Below, piece after piece: positions 1-8,298 of a stretch of DNA of 50,218 nt (the first letter of the stretch is position 1; each line of letters opens with the position of its first letter). The stretch is from contig DBQB01000016.1 in NCBI GenBank assembly GCA_002305685.1, forward strand, positions 108,786 through 159,003, read 5' to 3'. Below the pieces are notes generated by a model. The model was not told the origin of the DNA and did not search any database. It saw only the letters and a list, made by a program, of their open reading frames with translations. The DNA is from Ruminococcaceae bacterium UBA1405. GTDB lineage: Bacteria; Bacillota; Clostridia; Oscillospirales; Ruminococcaceae. The translations under genes and the position numbers were made by a program.

Positions 1-1445
1 GGAGCGTGGATTGAAATTCCGCTACCGGGCTAAGACCATCCGGGCGGGGGAGGTGGTCGCTCCCCATACGGGGAGCGTGGATTGAAATAGGTGGCATAAC
101 GGTGATCCAGAACATCTATTCTCGTCGCTCCCCATACGGGGAGCGTGGATTGAAATTACATCTGTTTTGCTTGTGCAAAAACTTCAAAAGGTCGCTCCCC
201 ATACGGGGAGCGTGGATTGAAATGATTTTTCGCGCGCGCGACCCTACGCACACGAGAGTCGCTCCCCATACGGGGAGCGTGGATTGAAATCTGAGAAACG
301 GTGCTGGGAGTTGCGGTTTTTGCTTGTCGCTCCCCATACGGGGAGCGTGGATTGAAATCCGCCATACAAAATCACCAACAACAGCGCTGAAATCCGTCGC
401 TCCCCATACGGGGAGCGTGGATTGAAATGGAGTTTGTGGCCGGGGCTTATATTTACGCCACACGTCGCTCCCCATACGGGGAGCGTGGATTGAAATAATT
501 CCTTCCACCGCCAAAGCCAGATCATCCAGATGTCGCTCCCCATACGGGGAGCGTGGATTGAAATAAAATATTGTGGAAATGGTGGATAGAGGGAAAAGGG
601 TCGCTCCCCATACGGGGAGCGTGGATTGAAATCAGACGATAGACGGGAAGGAGATCATCACGGAACGTCGCTCCCCATACGGGGAGCGTGGATTGAAATC
701 CTGTTTGTCAAGACTTGCCAGCATTACAGCGTCGGTCGCTCCCCATACGGGGAGCGTGGATTGAAATATTTTGCTGGATATCTCTGCCCTCAAGCCCCTG
801 GTCGCTCCCCATACGGGGAGCGTGGATTGAAATAAAGCAGACCGCACCGCCATTATGGCTGGTATGCGTCGCTCCCCATACGGGGAGCGTGGATTGAAAT
901 CTTACGCGCTCAGGGTAGCCCGCAGCACACCCTTGAGTCGCTCCCCATACGGGGAGCGTGGATTGAAATCGTCTCCGTCGCTGTCAGGGAGTTCGGGAAG
1001 CCCCGGTCGCTCCCCATACGGGGAGCGTGGATTGAAATTATCATAGGCGGCAACGTGTCAGCAACCCCGCCACCGTCGCTCCCCATACGGGGAGCGTGGA
1101 TTGAAATCAGGAATCGAACTGGGAAACGTTTACGGGGTTACGGGTCGCTCCCCATACGGGGAGCGTGGATTGAAATGAGTTGATGTATGAGCTTGGCAAA
1201 AAAATATAGAGTCGCTCCCCATACGGGGAGCGTGGATTGAAATGGACAAAGGGCGGATTGATGACGTCCGCCGGCATGTCGCTCCCCATACGGGGAGCGT
1301 GGATTGAAATACCGGCAGAGCCTACCAGGTAGCCGGCCTGGGTGGGTCGCTCCCCATACAGGGAGCGTGGATTGAAATTAATAACCTTGCCAAAGGAGCC
1401 GGTATGTTGGCAGTCGCTCCCCATACGGGGAGCGACTGGAGTAAA
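1..1445 (+). CRISPR. Type I-C-like CRISPR array, leader-distal end
   Basis: A 33-bp repeat beginning GTCGCTCCCCATACGGGGAG and ending GTGGATTGAAAT recurs every 66-71 bp. There is a 17-nt partial repeat at 1-17, 20 full copies starting at 56, 124, 191, 258, 326, 396, 464, 532, 600, 667, 735, 801, 868, 937, 1006, 1075, 1144, 1211, 1278 and 1346, and a degenerate last copy at 1413. The 21 spacers are 33-38 nt and all look different. The internal palindrome (CTCCCC/GGGGAG) and the ATTGAAAT 3' end are typical of type I-C repeats, where that end becomes the crRNA 5' handle; this makes plus the transcribed strand. The last copy loses its 3' 11 nt (GCGACTGG instead of GCGTGGAT), which marks the leader-distal end. 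The leader and cas genes are therefore left of the window. The copy at 1346 has one G-to-A change in the loop-side stem. Confidence 0.97.
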
Positions 1446-1507
1446 ACTGATTTCCGTTAAAAGGATCGTGAAAAAATATAAAGTTATCTCCGTCAGTAAC
1501 CTGTAGG

Positions 1508-1690
1508 TGAACTGCATCCCATTTGTTAGACCGTATGGTATACCGGATAATAAATGAGGTGCTTTATTATAACAGTCGGAATACCAAATAAATGATACCC
1601 AGAATGCAAGAAATAAAGGAACCCCGACAGGACATGAAGTACAAAAGAAGCTGTCTAGGTAACGCTGTCATGGAAAAATTCTTTTGCTTG
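1508..1690 (+). mobile_element. IS3-family (IS150-like) remnant
   Basis: Positions 1508-1529 read TGAACTGCATCCCATTTGTT plus AG, which resembles the terminal inverted repeat of IS150-group IS3 elements. The same 22 nt, with one change, sit at the right edge of the window. About 100 bp inside, the plus strand can encode a stretch containing CLGNAVMEKFFCLL (near 1650-1690), which resembles the DNAVMENFFGLLK motif around the last catalytic Glu of IS3 OrfB. No intact reading frame remains, and the similarity stops where the IS200-like sequence begins. This is a heavily deleted copy; the family call rests on two short motifs recognised by eye. Confidence 0.55.
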
Positions 1691-2390
1691 CTCAGACCCC
1701 AGAGGGGTCAGTACTTGCTGACCCCTGGAAAGGGTACTGAGGGTTCGTCATCGCATCACGATTACAGGCAGCCGCTGAAAGTGGCTGTTTTCTTTTGCCT
1801 ACTTACTCTTGCTACCCGTAAACGGGTCCATATACTCTTTGAGTGAGATCTGGTCACTTGCCAAATCTTCTTCCAATTGGTTCTGGATGTACTCCTGCAT
1901 CATTTTCGCATTTTTGCCTACCGTGTCCACGAAGTATCCTCTGCACCAGAAGTTTCGGCTCCCATATTCCCATATTTATACTTCAAATTTGCGTGTCTGT
2001 CGAAGATCATCAGTGCGCTCTTACTCTTGAGGGTCCCTACGAACTGTGCTATACTCATGTACGGCGGGATACTCATCAAAAGATGCAGGTGATCCGGGCA
2101 CGCCTCGCCCTCGATAATCTCCACTTTCATCTCTTTGCACAGCTTTTTGATGATCTCGATTATGTCCCTGCGCACCGCCTTATAAATCACTTTTCGGCGA
2201 TACTTCGGTGTGAATACCACATGGTATTCACACCGGTAACTGGAGTGCGCCATATGCTTTACCTCGTTTTTCATTTGCGTAAAACCTCCTTACTCTTTCG
2301 TGATGCGGTCGCCAAACCATCTTGATTGTAGCATGGAGGTTTTATTTGCCAAGGCTTTTTTATTTACCCCTGGTAGAACCAGGGGTTTTG
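1690..2390 (-). mobile_element. IS200-type insertion sequence (no tnpB)
   Basis: A single transposase gene of the IS200/IS605 superfamily lies on the minus strand between sequences able to fold into hairpins, as expected for these elements, which lack terminal inverted repeats. The probable left end (upstream of tnpA) carries an 8-bp perfect hairpin at 2367-2385 (CCCCTGGT-AGA-ACCAGGGG). The probable right end carries GACCCC-AGA-GGGGTC at 1695-1709, overlapping GGGGTCAG-tacttg-CTGACCCC at 1704-1725. There is no TnpB gene, so it is an IS200-group element. Exact boundaries are estimates. It seems to have inserted into the IS3 remnant on its right-end side, and it adjoins the tRNA-Thr terminator on the other. 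Confidence 0.7.
1799..2274 (-). pseudogene. tnpA: IS200 transposase TnpA, frameshifted
   Basis: The start at 2274 follows AAGGAGG. The product begins as a Y1 (HUH) single-strand transposase with CEYHVVFTPKYRRKVIY and the metal-binding HUH motif CPDHLHLLMSIPP, then reads KYKYGN and loses similarity near 1965. In another frame the expected continuation follows: NFWCRGYFVDTVGK, then EYIQNQLEED and a C-terminus ending at the stop at 1799-1801. One base is missing near 1960-1966 (476 nt in total, one short of a multiple of three). The tyrosine in EYIQNQ, the presumed nucleophile (codon at 1889-1891), falls after the shift. The unshifted protein would be about 158 aa, normal for the family. The element is probably immobile by itself unless the frameshift is a sequencing error. 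Confidence 0.88.
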
Positions 2391-2410
2391 TTAAGCCTAA
2401 AGGCAATAAA

Positions 2411-2445
2411 AAGCTCCCTGCAAACAAGCTGTTTGCAGGGAGCTT
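2411..2445 (-). terminator. Terminator of tRNA-Thr
   Basis: A perfect 15-bp stem (2411-2425 with 2431-2445, 5-nt loop) lies directly downstream of the tRNA on the minus strand and is followed by CTTTTTATT, a good intrinsic terminator. Confidence 0.85.
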
Positions 2446-2446
2446 A

Positions 2447-2522
2447 TGGAGCTAGTGACGTGACTCGAACACGCGACCTGCTGATTACGAATCAGCTGCA
2501 CTACCGACTGTGCTACACTAGC
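2447..2522 (-). tRNA. tRNA-Thr (anticodon CGT)
   Basis: The minus strand folds into a complete cloverleaf: acceptor GCTAGTG/CACTAGC, D-stem GCAC/GTGC, anticodon stem GCTGA/TCAGC with loop TTCGTAA, a 5-nt variable loop, and T-arm GCGTG-TTCGAGT-CACGT with one wobble-type pair. Loop position 34-36 is CGT, which decodes ACG (Thr). The discriminator is T (2450) and the 3' CCA is encoded (2447-2449). It stands alone as a single-gene unit between its own promoter and terminator. Confidence 0.95.
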
Positions 2523-2577
2523 AAAGAACCATTGCAAAAAGGGAGATATATCCATTCTTCCATTTTGTCGCTCAATT

Positions 2578-2606
2578 AGTATATCACGATAACCCTAATC
2601 CGTCAA
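2578..2606 (-). promoter_or_regulatory. Promoter of tRNA-Thr
   Basis: On the minus strand TTGACG (2601-2606) and TATACT (2578-2583) are separated by 17 bp, a strong sigma-A promoter about 55 bp upstream of the mature tRNA. Confidence 0.75.
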
Positions 2607-2686
2607 TAGCAGACCGATCCTTTTTTATTCACAAGGGAAAAAAGAAAAATTTTCACATTCTACTTTTTTAATCTCCAGGATTGGTG

Positions 2687-2692
2687 TATAAT
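2687..2692 (+). promoter_or_regulatory. Candidate -10 box of the 2754-4752 gene group
   Basis: A TATAAT box occurs 61 bp upstream of the GDSL-hydrolase start. No convincing -35 is seen at 16-18 bp (a T-rich run lies there), so only the -10 is called. Confidence 0.4.
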
Positions 2693-2753
2693 AACTGGGA
2701 GTTTACAGCAAAATCAACATATACCTACTAAGCAGCAAAAAGGATGATTCGTC

Positions 2754-3833
2754 ATGGCTTTGCAGCCACAACACAAGAGAAATTCCCACACCCATACCGC
2801 CATCCGCCGCAGCGGCAGTACCCGTAAAAGGCAAAATAGTTTGTTCGCCCCTATACTGGTGCTGCTGATTTTGACGATTGTGCTGGCGTTTGTATTTTCT
2901 GCCGCATGGCAGAAAATACAAGGGGCGGAAAACTCCTCCGCCTCCAATCAACAATTGAGCGATCTTCTTGCGCTTTCTTCCAGCCGGAATCCCAGCGGTT
3001 CTCCTGCATCCATCCCGTCAGTGGATTTGAGTGGAGTTGCGTCCCAATCCCAAGAATCTCAGCCGGAGGATTCCTCCGAGGGAGCTTCCCAATCTTCCTC
3101 TGAAAAATCGGGAGATTCATCCGCCGCCGCTTCCAGCTCTGGCAACGCCGACACCGCCATTGTAGGGCAGCCGGTACCTGAGTCCGATCGGGTCAACACC
3201 TCTTATTTTGACGACGCTCTGTTTCTTGGGGACTCTATCACTTCCGGCATTGCCTCCTATGGTCTGATGAGCAATACCACTGTGATTGCAAATACCGGCA
3301 TCAATCCCTCCACCATGCTCACAAGCGCCGTATGGGAAACCGACAGCGGAGAGATGATTACCCTGCTGGACGCCGCTGCACAGGTGGACTGCGAAAAAAT
3401 TTATGTGATGATCGGTGCCAACGGCATCGCCTGGATTGGCGAAAACACATTTATCGATTACTATTCCCAAATCATCGAACGTTTGCAGCAGGACCATCCT
3501 GACGCCGTTATCTATGTGCAATCCATTTTGCCGGTTACCAAAGAAAAATCCGATGAAGGCCCGCAGATGTCTAACGGAAAGATCGATTTATACAATCAGG
3601 ATATCCTAGAGATGACCGAAGAGTTGGGGGTATACTATCTCAACGTGGCGGAAGCCATTAAGGATGAAAACGGCGCCCTTCCCAGCGATGCAAGTCCCAA
3701 GGATGGTATCCATTTCGGTACCCCTACTTATCAAAAATGGTTTGATTACCTGATGACCCATGTGGTGGACGGCACCGCCTCCAGTTTCTCAGCCACCTCC
3801 TCAGCGTCTGATTCCAGCGTTTCCAGTCAGTAA
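2754..3833 (+). CDS. Membrane-anchored SGNH/GDSL-type hydrolase
   Basis: This 359-aa protein has a basic cytoplasmic start, one transmembrane anchor (about residues 31-50), a long Ser/Ala-rich linker (about 60-135) and an extracellular SGNH hydrolase domain. FLGDSITSG carries the block I nucleophile (Ser161), GANGIAW (221-227) is the block III Asn region, and DGIH (317-320) supplies the Asp-x-x-His pair. Such proteins are usually esterases; the acyl substrate cannot be told from sequence, and a cell-wall or surface-glycan ester is plausible given the anchor and linker. It is followed after 39 bp by a lipoprotein gene with its own ribosome-binding site, so the two are probably co-transcribed. 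The C-terminus is again Ser-rich. Function beyond ester hydrolysis is inference. Confidence 0.85.
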   Translation: MALQPQHKRNSHTHTAIRRSGSTRKRQNSLFAPILVLLILTIVLAFVFSAAWQKIQGAENSSASNQQLSDLLALSSSRNPSGSPASIPSVDLSGVASQSQESQPEDSSEGASQSSSEKSGDSSAAASSSGNADTAIVGQPVPESDRVNTSYFDDALFLGDSITSGIASYGLMSNTTVIANTGINPSTMLTSAVWETDSGEMITLLDAAAQVDCEKIYVMIGANGIAWIGENTFIDYYSQIIERLQQDHPDAVIYVQSILPVTKEKSDEGPQMSNGKIDLYNQDILEMTEELGVYYLNVAEAIKDENGALPSDASPKDGIHFGTPTYQKWFDYLMTHVVDGTASSFSATSSASDSSVSSQ

Positions 3834-3872
3834 ACAGGATCTATAACAGAAGAAGAAAGGAACGGATTCACC

Positions 3873-4349
3873 ATGAAATATCGTGTACAAATTTTGAGCA
3901 TATTCCTGCTGATCTTCACACTGATCTTCCCTGGCTGCAGCAGCCAGCAGCAACAAAAAGATGTCCCTGTTTCGGATATCTCCACCGCGCTACAGCAACA
4001 GCTGAGCTGGGTGGATACCCTGCGCAAACTGGATGACCCGGTGATTGAAAATTTCTATGGCTTTGACACCTCCAAAATTGATAGCCTCGAGGTCTATGTC
4101 AGCGATTCCGGCTCCACCGCGGAAGAAATTGCCATTGTGCTTCTCTCTGACAGCAGCGGCAAAGCGGATGTGGAAGCCGCTATGGAATCTCGCGTGGAAA
4201 AACTCAAAAAACAGTTTGAAAATTATATGCCAGAGGAAATGTATAAGCTGGAAAATGCAGTAATCACCAGCCATGGGGATTATGTGCTGTTGGTGATTTG
4301 CGATGAATTTGAGGACGCCGGCACCGTGTTTGATAACTGCTTCGCATAA
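3873..4349 (+). CDS. DUF4358-type lipoprotein
   Basis: A 158-aa predicted lipoprotein: positively charged start, hydrophobic stretch and lipobox FPGC with the lipidated Cys at residue 22. The mature part resembles DUF4358 proteins common in Clostridia: a segment ending ENFYGFDTSKIDSLEVYVSD, a self-regulating helical middle (AAMESRVEKLKKQFENY), and a strand ending YVLLVICDE. The role of the family is unknown. AGAAAGGA precedes the ATG at a normal distance. It lies between an anchored SGNH hydrolase and a small membrane protein, consistent with an envelope function, but nothing in the sequence shows an activity. Confidence 0.8.
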   Translation: MKYRVQILSIFLLIFTLIFPGCSSQQQQKDVPVSDISTALQQQLSWVDTLRKLDDPVIENFYGFDTSKIDSLEVYVSDSGSTAEEIAIVLLSDSSGKADVEAAMESRVEKLKKQFENYMPEEMYKLENAVITSHGDYVLLVICDEFEDAGTVFDNCFA

Positions 4350-4404
4350 TGCAACCTCTACACAGTATGGCGGCCCGGGCAACTTTGTGAAGGTGGTATA
4401 AGAT

Positions 4405-4752
4405 ATGGTTACAGAATGTTGGGCAATCATTATTCTGATTGTGGTCATGGCCGGTGTTTTTTACCGAGGACGGAAACCAGCTTATGCAGTAATGTCGCTT
4501 CCGCTGGCCATCGTTCCGCTTTCTCACCTATTTAGCTTTCCATTGGCTAGGATGATCGTGCGGTTGGATACCGTTTCCAATGAAATGTTTGTGCGAATCT
4601 GTATCCATGTATTGGGACTGATTGTTACCTGCTTTTTGGTGGGTGGATTGTCACGCAATCTTCCCTCCCGTCGGGCACGCCGGGCGTTTATGGTGATCAG
4701 CGGCATCTTCACCTTTTGCATCACAGCTGTGCTGATCTATTCTATCTTATAA
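4405..4752 (+). CDS. Small membrane protein of unknown function
   Basis: A 115-aa hydrophobic protein with about four predicted membrane segments (roughly 5-22, 28-48, 64-84, 94-114) separated by short basic loops (for example SRNLPSRRARRAF). No recognisable family. AAGGTGG stands 9 nt before the ATG. It lies 55 bp after the DUF4358 lipoprotein and just before a terminator, so it is probably the last gene of the 2754-4752 unit. Confidence 0.65.
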   Translation: MVTECWAIIILIVVMAGVFYRGRKPAYAVMSLPLAIVPLSHLFSFPLARMIVRLDTVSNEMFVRICIHVLGLIVTCFLVGGLSRNLPSRRARRAFMVISGIFTFCITAVLIYSIL

Positions 4753-4760
4753 CTGCTGCA

Positions 4761-4798
4761 AAGGGGTTGCCTTACGTCATGTAAGACAGCCCCTTTTT
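4761..4798 (+). terminator. Terminator after the 2754-4752 unit
   Basis: AAGGGGTTGCCTTAC and GTAAGACAGCCCC form a stem (one G-U and one mismatch) with loop GTCAT, followed by TTTTT. A TTG-initiated extension of the next gene would start inside this run, which argues for the later ATG. Confidence 0.8.
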
Positions 4799-4865
4799 GG
4801 TACCGATGGCGGTCTTTGGTACCAGCCAACGAAGATCCAATCCGAAAAAAGAGAGGGTGGGCAGG

Positions 4866-6401
4866 ATGAAACGATTTTTCCGTCTGTTGTTCAGCCGGAT
4901 GATGGTGGTCGGCTTATCACTGTTTTTGCAACTCGCTGTGGTAGCGTTTGCGGTTTCCCGGTTCAGTCATTATTTTTTCTATTTTTACCTCATACTGTTT
5001 GGTGTCAGCTTGCTGGTTGTATTCTACATTCTCAACAGCCGCATCAATCCTGCCTATAAACTCGCTTGGATTGTTCCAATCCTGTTGTTTCCTGTATTCG
5101 GAGGACTATTCTATCTCGCTCTCGGTATGGGATACACCAGCCGAAAATTTCACAGCAAGCTGCAATTTATCGGCCAACGCACACAGGAAATGCTGCCCCC
5201 CAACCGAGATTTGCTGCATTGTATCCAGCAGCAATCCGCTGATGCCGCCTGTCAGGCTTCCTACCTGGAACGGTACGCCCATTTTCCGTACTACAAAAAT
5301 ACGACATCCGAATATCTTTCCCCGGGAGAAGCCTTTTTTATTCGCCTAAAGGAAGAATTGGAAAAGGCTGAACACTATATTTTTTTGGAATTTTTTATCA
5401 TTGAAGGCGGTACCATGTGGGGCGATATTTTGGATATTTTACGGCGCAAAGCTTCACAGGGGGTGGATGTGCGTCTGATTTATGACGATGTAGGCTGTCT
5501 CAACACGCTGCCATACCAGTACGATAAAACCATGGAACGCATGGGGATTCGCTGCCGCGTATTCAATCCTTTTCGCCCGGTAATTTCCCGCAGTTTAAAC
5601 AATCGAGATCACCGCAAAATTGTTGTAATCGATGGACATACGGCATTCACCGGCGGAATCAACCTGGCAGATGAATATATCAACGGCTATCCCAAATATG
5701 GCCACTGGAAGGATACCGGCATTCTGCTGCGCGGGGAAGCGGTTTGGAGTTTTACCGTTATGTTCTTAACCATGTGGAATCTATTAACCTCCGCCGAGGA
5801 CGATTATCTCCAGTACCGTCCCCACACATACCATCAATCCGCATTCGCAGACGATGGGTATTATATTCCCTACTGTGACAGCCCAGTGGACAGCGAAACT
5901 GTGGGAGAACAATGTTATCTCAATATGATCGGACGAGCCAAGCGATTTTTATATATCACCACCCCATACCTGATTTTAGACAACGAAACGCTCACTGCTA
6001 TGTGTCTGGCCGCCAAAAGCGGTGTGGATGTGCGGGTGATCACTCCCGGCATCGCGGATAAGTGGTATGTACACACCGCAACCCGCAGTTACTACCCGCT
6101 GCTGCTGGAAAACGGGGTAAAAATATACGAATACACACCCGGCTTTATCCATTCTAAAACCATGCTGGCGGACGGAGAGATGGGCGTCATAGGTACCATC
6201 AACCTGGATTATCGCAGTTTGTATCTGCATTTTGAATGTGCCGTCTGGATTTATCACAGCCGTACGCTGGAGGATATGAAGAAAGATTTCCTTTTGACGC
6301 AAAATCAATCCCACGAGATAACCTTGGAACAGTGCCATCAGGAACATTGGTATAAGCGCACATTGCAGATGATTATGCGGGTTTTTTCCCCGCTCATGTA
6401 A
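4866..6401 (+). CDS. cls: Cardiolipin synthase
   Basis: A 511-aa phospholipase-D superfamily enzyme. Two N-terminal membrane helices (about 12-32 and 36-56) and a third hydrophobic stretch (66-88) are followed by two HKD motifs: HRKIVVIDGHTAFTGG (His249, Lys251) and HSKTMLADGEMGVIGT (His429, Lys431). This order and length fit bacterial Cls, which joins two phosphatidylglycerols into cardiolipin and glycerol at the membrane. The ATG at 4866 follows GAGAGGGTGGGCAGG; a longer TTG start at 4797 would begin inside the upstream terminator and is rejected. It is a single gene between that terminator and a convergent terminator shared with htrA. The motifs are complete, so it should be active. Confidence 0.92.
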   Translation: MKRFFRLLFSRMMVVGLSLFLQLAVVAFAVSRFSHYFFYFYLILFGVSLLVVFYILNSRINPAYKLAWIVPILLFPVFGGLFYLALGMGYTSRKFHSKLQFIGQRTQEMLPPNRDLLHCIQQQSADAACQASYLERYAHFPYYKNTTSEYLSPGEAFFIRLKEELEKAEHYIFLEFFIIEGGTMWGDILDILRRKASQGVDVRLIYDDVGCLNTLPYQYDKTMERMGIRCRVFNPFRPVISRSLNNRDHRKIVVIDGHTAFTGGINLADEYINGYPKYGHWKDTGILLRGEAVWSFTVMFLTMWNLLTSAEDDYLQYRPHTYHQSAFADDGYYIPYCDSPVDSETVGEQCYLNMIGRAKRFLYITTPYLILDNETLTAMCLAAKSGVDVRVITPGIADKWYVHTATRSYYPLLLENGVKIYEYTPGFIHSKTMLADGEMGVIGTINLDYRSLYLHFECAVWIYHSRTLEDMKKDFLLTQNQSHEITLEQCHQEHWYKRTLQMIMRVFSPLM

Positions 6402-6424
6402 AAACCTGTTTTCTTTTCAAACAA

Positions 6425-6469
6425 AAATCCGGTGGAAGACAACCAATCTATGGGTCTTCCACCGGATTT
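6425..6469. terminator. Bidirectional terminator between cls and htrA
   Basis: A perfect 16-bp stem (6425-6440 with 6454-6469) has A/T-rich runs on both outer sides and lies between the convergent cls and htrA genes. Confidence 0.85.
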
Positions 6470-6491
6470 GTTTTACGAAAAAAGCATTACA

Positions 6492-8132
6492 TCAACCGTT
6501 TCCCTGAATGGTGGTTGCAGCCGTGGTGGTATCCTCCATCAGCTCCACATCCACCTCAAACTCCCGCGATCCATATCCGCCGGTATAGCGGTAGATACCC
6601 AAACGCACCGTATCGCCGGGTTTTTTGTGCATAATAGCAGCTTTGAGCTCATTGGTGGAAGTGATTGCCTGACCGTCAACGGAGTAGATAATATCCCCGG
6701 CAATCACACCTTTCGCCGCAATGTCGGAACCTTCTTCTGTGCTGGCTACCATAGCGCCTTGAGGAACTTGATAGATTGCAGCTGTGTAGGAATCCACCGT
6801 CCGCACCGTCACACCGAGGCGTACCCGGCCGGTTACCCGCCCATAAGCCTTCAGGTCATCGATGATCGGTTTTGCTTCACTGATGGGAATAGCAAATCCG
6901 ATGCCCTCATAAATGGTATCGGAACCAGCGTTCTGAGCAATCTTAGCAGTGTTGATGCCGATCACCTGGCCATACTCGTTGACCAGCGCACCGCCGGAGT
7001 TTCCAGGATTGATGGCCGCATCGGTCTGAATATAGGTAATATCGCTGCCATTATTAGAGAGGGTACGATTAACCGCCGAAACAATTCCCTGGGTCACACT
7101 GCCCGCCAACGTCAAACCACGGGGATTTCCAATGGCAACCACCTTCTCGCCGACCCGCAGTTGATCAGAATTTCCAAATTCCGCATACGGAAGCCCTGTT
7201 GCATCAACCTTAATCACAGCAATATCGGTCAGTTCATCCGCGCCGACAATGCGAGCTTCGTACTCGGAACCATCCTCCAGCACTACCTTAAGTCCCACGG
7301 CGTCACTAACGACATGGGCGTTGGTCAGGATAAAACCATCCTCCGACATAATGATGCCGGAACCTTCGCTGGGAGTTAAGATCGCCTGTACACTGGAACC
7401 AGTATTGGAATAGTTGAGGATTCCCACCACCGAAGGCTTTACCTTATCCGCAATGTCAGGGGTAGAAAGGGGCTCTCCTTCTGCCGGCTGGGCACTCTGG
7501 GAGGAAGGACGATCGGTGAGAGTCAAACCCGAAGAGTTCCCAACAGTTGCATCGCTACTCTGCTGCGCCTGCGACGATTCTACCACCGTAGGGGTGCTGG
7601 ACTGGGTGGTCACAGAATCAATAATACCGCCGGTAACCATATACCATCCACCGATACCGGCCAGCGACAGTATGGCAAGCCCCGCAACACATCCGGCAAA
7701 GATGCCTACAATCTTGGCCCCACTGTTTTTGCGGCGCTGTTTTTTGCTCTTGACATTGTCATATTCCTCAAAATTCCACTGATAAGGTTCATTATTCTGC
7801 GGCAGATCCCCTTGCTGGGAAGGATTACGGTATCCGCTGTAGGGATTTTGGTATCCCCCGTCCTGCTGATAACCGCCGCCGTTGTTCCATCCATTCTGCT
7901 GCCATGCAGCACCACCGCCCGGCTGCTGGGATGCATTTTGATGGGACGATTCTGTGTGCGTATCCTGATAATTGGTGGAACTACCCGCCGAGGTCCACCC
8001 GGTATTTTGGGAAGGATCTCCTCCAGAATATCCTCCCTGTTGCTGCTGGGAACCGGATTGGGTACCCTCAGTGGCTCCGGACTGTGGCTGTCCGGAGGTG
8101 TTTTCCTTATTTTTATCGTTAAAATCACTCAT
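6492..8132 (-). CDS. htrA: HtrA/DegP-type membrane serine protease with PDZ domain
   Basis: A 546-aa protein. Residues 1-125 are a cytoplasmic Gly/Gln/Asn/Ser-rich tail, unusually long for the family. One transmembrane helix follows (about 140-168), then a Ser-rich linker, a trypsin-like domain (about 225-420) with the full triad His273 (LTNAHVV), Asp303 (LTDIAVIKV) and Ser379 (INPGNSGGAL), and a C-terminal PDZ domain (about 430-530, starting RVRLGVTV). It should degrade or refold damaged exported proteins outside the membrane. The start follows GAGGAGG at a good distance. It lies downstream of a response regulator and sensor kinase on the same strand, an arrangement like B. subtilis cssRS-htrB, so control by that pair is likely but inferred. 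Confidence 0.93.
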   Translation of the reverse strand: MSDFNDKNKENTSGQPQSGATEGTQSGSQQQQGGYSGGDPSQNTGWTSAGSSTNYQDTHTESSHQNASQQPGGGAAWQQNGWNNGGGYQQDGGYQNPYSGYRNPSQQGDLPQNNEPYQWNFEEYDNVKSKKQRRKNSGAKIVGIFAGCVAGLAILSLAGIGGWYMVTGGIIDSVTTQSSTPTVVESSQAQQSSDATVGNSSGLTLTDRPSSQSAQPAEGEPLSTPDIADKVKPSVVGILNYSNTGSSVQAILTPSEGSGIIMSEDGFILTNAHVVSDAVGLKVVLEDGSEYEARIVGADELTDIAVIKVDATGLPYAEFGNSDQLRVGEKVVAIGNPRGLTLAGSVTQGIVSAVNRTLSNNGSDITYIQTDAAINPGNSGGALVNEYGQVIGINTAKIAQNAGSDTIYEGIGFAIPISEAKPIIDDLKAYGRVTGRVRLGVTVRTVDSYTAAIYQVPQGAMVASTEEGSDIAAKGVIAGDIIYSVDGQAITSTNELKAAIMHKKPGDTVRLGIYRYTGGYGSREFEVDVELMEDTTTAATTIQGNG

Positions 8133-8222
8133 AAATGAGCCTCCTCAAAATGATATCATGGATTCTGCAAACAGTATAACGTCTAAATGTGACAAATGGA
8201 TGATGAAAAATAAAAGAAAAGT

Positions 8223-8260
8223 GAATTTTCTATCTCTCAAAAGAAAATTTGACATTTTCT
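8223..8260. promoter_or_regulatory. AT-rich inverted and direct repeats upstream of htrA
   Basis: GAATTTTC (8223-8230) and GAAAATTT (8243-8250) form an 8-bp inverted repeat with one mismatch, and ATTTTCT recurs at 8225 and 8254. They lie about 90-130 bp upstream of the htrA start, between sensor kinase and protease, so they could bind the neighbouring response regulator. No clear promoter box was found with them. Confidence 0.3.
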
Positions 8261-8298
8261 TCATTTTCACCGGCCCAAATCAAGTCCTTCATAGGGGG

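Noticed and set aside
102..1517. Several open frames on both strands across the CRISPR array (repeats of RSPYGERGLK or FQSTLPVWGAT)
   Set aside because: They are translations of the 33-bp repeat, whose length is a multiple of three. They have no start signals and no family.
4797..4865. Longer start (TTG at 4797) for cardiolipin synthase
   Set aside because: It begins in the T-run of the upstream terminator and lacks a ribosome-binding site; the ATG at 4866 has a good one.
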